Source of the DNA: an uncultured Clostridia bacterium
GTDB lineage: Bacteria; Bacillota; Clostridia; TANB77; CAG-508
DNA length: 7,719 nucleotides
Assembly (NCBI GenBank): GCA_949448405.1
Contig: CASTFX010000053.1
Coordinates: 1-7,719, forward strand
Direction: 5' to 3'
Each line of letters begins with the position of its first letter. Position 1 is the stretch's first letter. The notes beneath the pieces are model-generated. The model was not told the DNA's origin, did no database searches, and saw only the letters and a program-made list of their open reading frames with translations. Made by a program: the position numbers and the translations under genes. Below, one piece after another: positions 6,305-7,719 of the stretch.

Positions 6305-6555
6305 GCTATAGGCCATCTGTTTAGAAAAGGAGTAATGAAAATGCAGCACACAAGCGAAAATTACCGGAACAAGCAAAGAATCGACCACATTTATGGCATC
6401 TGCTCTTTGTCCCACCGCATCTACGCTGCCGCCAGCATTTTGTCTATCGCTGTCGTGGCCTTGTGCACTTTCTGTTTCTTCAAGTCTCGGAAAAATTTTC
6501 CTCCCTAAGAATATGGGAGCATAAATCCAGCGTTTGACTTAGCGGGCTATAGACC
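6305..6555 (+). repeat. Imperfect 10-base direct repeat bracketing the G+C-rich peptide gene
   Basis: GCTATAGGCC (6305-6314) recurs as GCTATAGACC (6546-6555), one mismatch. The two copies enclose the 55-residue gene and lie near the edges of the G+C-rich segment. They might be insertion-site repeats of a small cassette or alternative pairing partners in a leader RNA; chance is possible. Confidence 0.3.
6341..6508 (+). CDS. 55-residue single-pass membrane peptide, G+C-rich, foreign-looking
   Basis: An ATG at 6341 is preceded by AAAGGAG with eight bases of spacing; an in-frame ATG at 6335 is too close to that site. The product starts MQHTSENYRNKQRIDH, has one hydrophobic segment (about residues 28-47, containing AAASILSIAVVALCTF) and ends in a basic KSRKNFPP. 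Third codon positions are C/G-rich (ATC, GCC, TTC, CAC), unlike the AT-rich genes around it, so I infer transfer from a G+C-richer Firmicute. Two in-frame CGG codons (6365-6367, 6488-6490), both followed by A, occur without an evident break. A strong hairpin follows. The layout (short peptide plus terminator in a long leader) resembles attenuator leaders of resistance genes, but no downstream same-strand gene exists here. Function unknown. Confidence 0.6.
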   Translation: MQHTSENYRNKQRIDHIYGICSLSHRIYAAASILSIAVVALCTFCFFKSRKNFPP

Positions 6556-6565
6556 AAAAATGGAA

Positions 6566-6606
6566 GGGGTCTTTCAAGTTTTACTTGAAAGGCCCCCTCT
6601 GTTTTA
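6566..6606 (+). terminator. Strong hairpin terminator between convergent genes
   Basis: GGGGTCTTTCAAG (6566-6578) pairs with CTTGAAAGGCCCC (6584-6596): 13 pairs including one G-U, loop TTTTA, followed by a modest T-rich tail ending TGTTTTA. It ends the plus-strand transcript of the 55-residue gene. The convergent surface-protein gene ends at 6649, so the hairpin could also serve it, though the reverse-side T tract is weak. Upstream GACC (6552-6555) could pair with GGTC inside the stem, an alternative fold that would favour readthrough. Confidence 0.72.
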
Positions 6607-6648
6607 TATTTATTATTTTATATATTCTTATTACTTTTTGATTAATTC

Positions 6649-7719
6649 TTATCTTATGGCTATACTGTATGGGTCTGTACTTTCTCCTGAACCTGTTTCT
6701 CCTATGTTAGCTTTATTTAGGTCGATTTCAACACATGGGCGAAGTGTAGAGCTAGGGCCACTAATCCAGCCGTCAGAATAGTGTAAGGCGCTGGCATCCA
6801 TACGACCACCAACCACATAGAACAAATTAGAATTTGCACGGTCGCTATCCAGGCGAACGCAGCGCGAAGCAAGCCAGTACGCCGCGTGCGAGGTTGAACC
6901 TACATTTCCTGTTTGTCCTGTAGCTAGGGCGTGTTGTATTGTAGTTGCCTCTTTATATGCGCTTAGTGTATAGTTGTAGTATGAGTACTTTCCTTTCAGT
7001 GTACTTATATACTCACTCCCACTATACCAGCTACTTTGGTCTGATAGTCCTAAACTTCCTGTATAGATTCCATTTATACTTACCCATTTCTCATACTGGA
7101 ATATATTTGGGCAATACTTATTACTTGGTGTATACTCTTTTCCATAATTACTATTTAGTGTCGTTGATGGCGTTACTCCCATAAGTCCATTTATATCATC
7201 TACGTTTACACTTCTTCCTGTTGCTCCTAAATTACTATTTTTATATAAACTATTGCATGCATCATTTAGTAACTTTACTCCGTTATTATATCCATCTGCT
7301 CCATTTAATGTTAAATCTCCTGTTGGTATTGTCTCTGATACTAACGTTACTTTGTCTCCTTCTGCATTCATTATTCTCCATTTTAAACTATTATCTTTTG
7401 ATATTGTTTGCGTTGTTCCATTTCCACTTCTTTCTGTCCCATCTTGCATAGTGCTATATGTTACATCTAATGGAGTATCTGGTGTGTAATTTACATATGC
7501 TCCTATTTTTTCTTTTAGCTGTTCTCCTGTTAATCCTTTTTGTGGGCCTGGTCCTTCTGGCTTTGGTGGTGTTTTTCCTCCTAGTATGTCCTCTATTTTC
7601 TTTACTGTGCTGTCTATTAGGCTTTCCGTTCCACTCATTATCTCATTTTCTTTTACTGCTTCTCCTGCATAGTCTGTTTCTCCATTTACTGCATAATCTA
7701 CTATCTTTGAATTGTACAC
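6649..7719 (-). CDS. Secreted/surface protein with C-terminal YWLASR...RP (DUF6273-like, lectin-fold-like) domain; N-terminus beyond right edge
   Basis: The minus frame is open from the right edge (356 codons) to TAA at 6649-6651. A GTG sits at the edge but is probably not the true start. In the visible part: a charged helical segment (about 14-46), a Pro/Gly linker GKTPPKPEGPGP (48-59), then a Tyr/Ser/Asn/Gly-rich region opening with EKIGAYVNYTPDTP and DNSLKWRIM, and a C-terminal block with AAYWLASRCV, VVGG and LRPCVEIDL. This layout is common in gut Firmicute surface proteins that usually begin with a pilin-like GITLIALVVTI helix; I infer such an N-terminus outside the window. The last block resembles DUF6273/C-type-lectin-like folds used for ligand display. 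No in-frame CGG occurs, and the frame is unbroken. Its DNA holds a G+C-rich island at 6722-6905. Surface role likely, ligand unknown. Confidence 0.82.
   Translation of the reverse strand: MYNSKIVDYAVNGETDYAGEAVKENEIMSGTESLIDSTVKKIEDILGGKTPPKPEGPGPQKGLTGEQLKEKIGAYVNYTPDTPLDVTYSTMQDGTERSGNGTTQTISKDNSLKWRIMNAEGDKVTLVSETIPTGDLTLNGADGYNNGVKLLNDACNSLYKNSNLGATGRSVNVDDINGLMGVTPSTTLNSNYGKEYTPSNKYCPNIFQYEKWVSINGIYTGSLGLSDQSSWYSGSEYISTLKGKYSYYNYTLSAYKEATTIQHALATGQTGNVGSTSHAAYWLASRCVRLDSDRANSNLFYVVGGRMDASALHYSDGWISGPSSTLRPCVEIDLNKANIGETGSGESTDPYSIAIR
6722..6905 (-). other. G+C-rich, A-poor island in the 3' end of the surface-protein gene (variable-region-like)
   Basis: About 184 bases coding for roughly residues 272-333 are about half G+C and use CGC, CGT, GCG and GCC codons, whereas the flanking parts of the same gene are AT-rich. 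On the coding strand A makes up only about one sixth of the bases. It coincides with the YWLASR...RP block. Position, fold and composition are those expected of a diversity-generating-retroelement variable region or of gene conversion; no template repeat or reverse transcriptase is in the window. Confidence 0.45.

Noticed and set aside
6305..6555. GCTATAG copies as a long-range inverted-repeat stem
   Set aside because: Only the self-palindromic CTATAG core pairs; flanking bases do not, so a direct repeat is the better description.
6560..6781. Plus-strand 73-codon frame over the terminator and gene end
   Set aside because: It starts inside the terminator hairpin and runs antisense through the end of the surface-protein gene; no ribosome site.

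Overview
Organism and overall character. Most of the window is AT-rich, roughly 25-30% G+C by eye. It has strong Shine-Dalgarno sites, textbook TTGAAA/TTGACT-17-TATAAT promoters and mostly AGA arginine codons. The gene content (Mur ligase, MATE transporter, Cof-type HAD phosphatase, a large Tyr/Ser/Asn-rich surface protein) fits a low-G+C Firmicute, probably an uncultured gut Clostridia/Bacilli-like lineage. No rRNA, tRNA or CRISPR array was seen. Three stretches are clearly G+C-richer and look foreign or recently converted: 1-590, about 6325-6600, and an island at about 6722-6905 inside the last gene.

Layout. (1) 1-509 (-): 5' part of an unrecognised, G+C-richer gene with its own promoter at 596-624. 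(2) 668-4889 (-): one operon read right to left from a promoter at 4920-4948. Its order is murL (PP-loop UDP-MurNAc-L-Ala-L-Glu epimerase), murD2-like Mur ligase, a MATE-family transporter, then a 47-residue orphan. murL and murD2 overlap by 8 bases; the MATE gene follows 26 bases later. (3) 5032-5871 (+): Cof-type HAD phosphatase, divergent from the operon. (4) 5934-6185 (+): 83-residue membrane protein whose ribosome binding site lies inside the terminator hairpin of the HAD gene. (5) 6197-6600 (+): promoter, palindromic operator-like repeats, and a G+C-rich 55-residue membrane peptide gene closed by a strong hairpin. (6) 6649-7719 (-): C-terminal 356 residues of a surface protein ending in a YWLASR...RP lectin-fold-like domain with a compositional island resembling a diversity-generating-retroelement variable region.

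Main observation. All three recognisable genes of the operon (murL, murD2, MATE) are broken by exactly one +1 frameshift. In each, the break falls on an in-frame CGG codon followed by A: CGG at 3918-3920, 3265-3267 and 1687-1689, read on the minus strand. Skipping the C, so that the next codon read is GGA (Gly), restores full-length products of 454, 454 and 433 residues with a Gly where the families have one. I checked every CGG trinucleotide in about 2,100 codons of host-like genes here. These three are the only in-frame CGG codons, while out-of-frame CGG and CGGA occurrences cause no break. This points to programmed recoding (+1 frameshifting or quadruplet CGGA decoding at an otherwise unused CGG codon) rather than random decay. 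The in-frame CGG codons in the two foreign-looking small genes (234-236; 6365-6367; 6488-6490) are not at breaks, which either reflects a standard-code donor or counts against the idea.

How the genes work together. MurD2 (L-Glu ligase) and MurL (epimerase) together make UDP-MurNAc-L-Ala-D-Glu without glutamate racemase, a route described in Xanthomonas. The co-transcribed MATE transporter may serve envelope assembly, but this is inference. With one recoding site per gene, the whole operon would depend on the recoding event.
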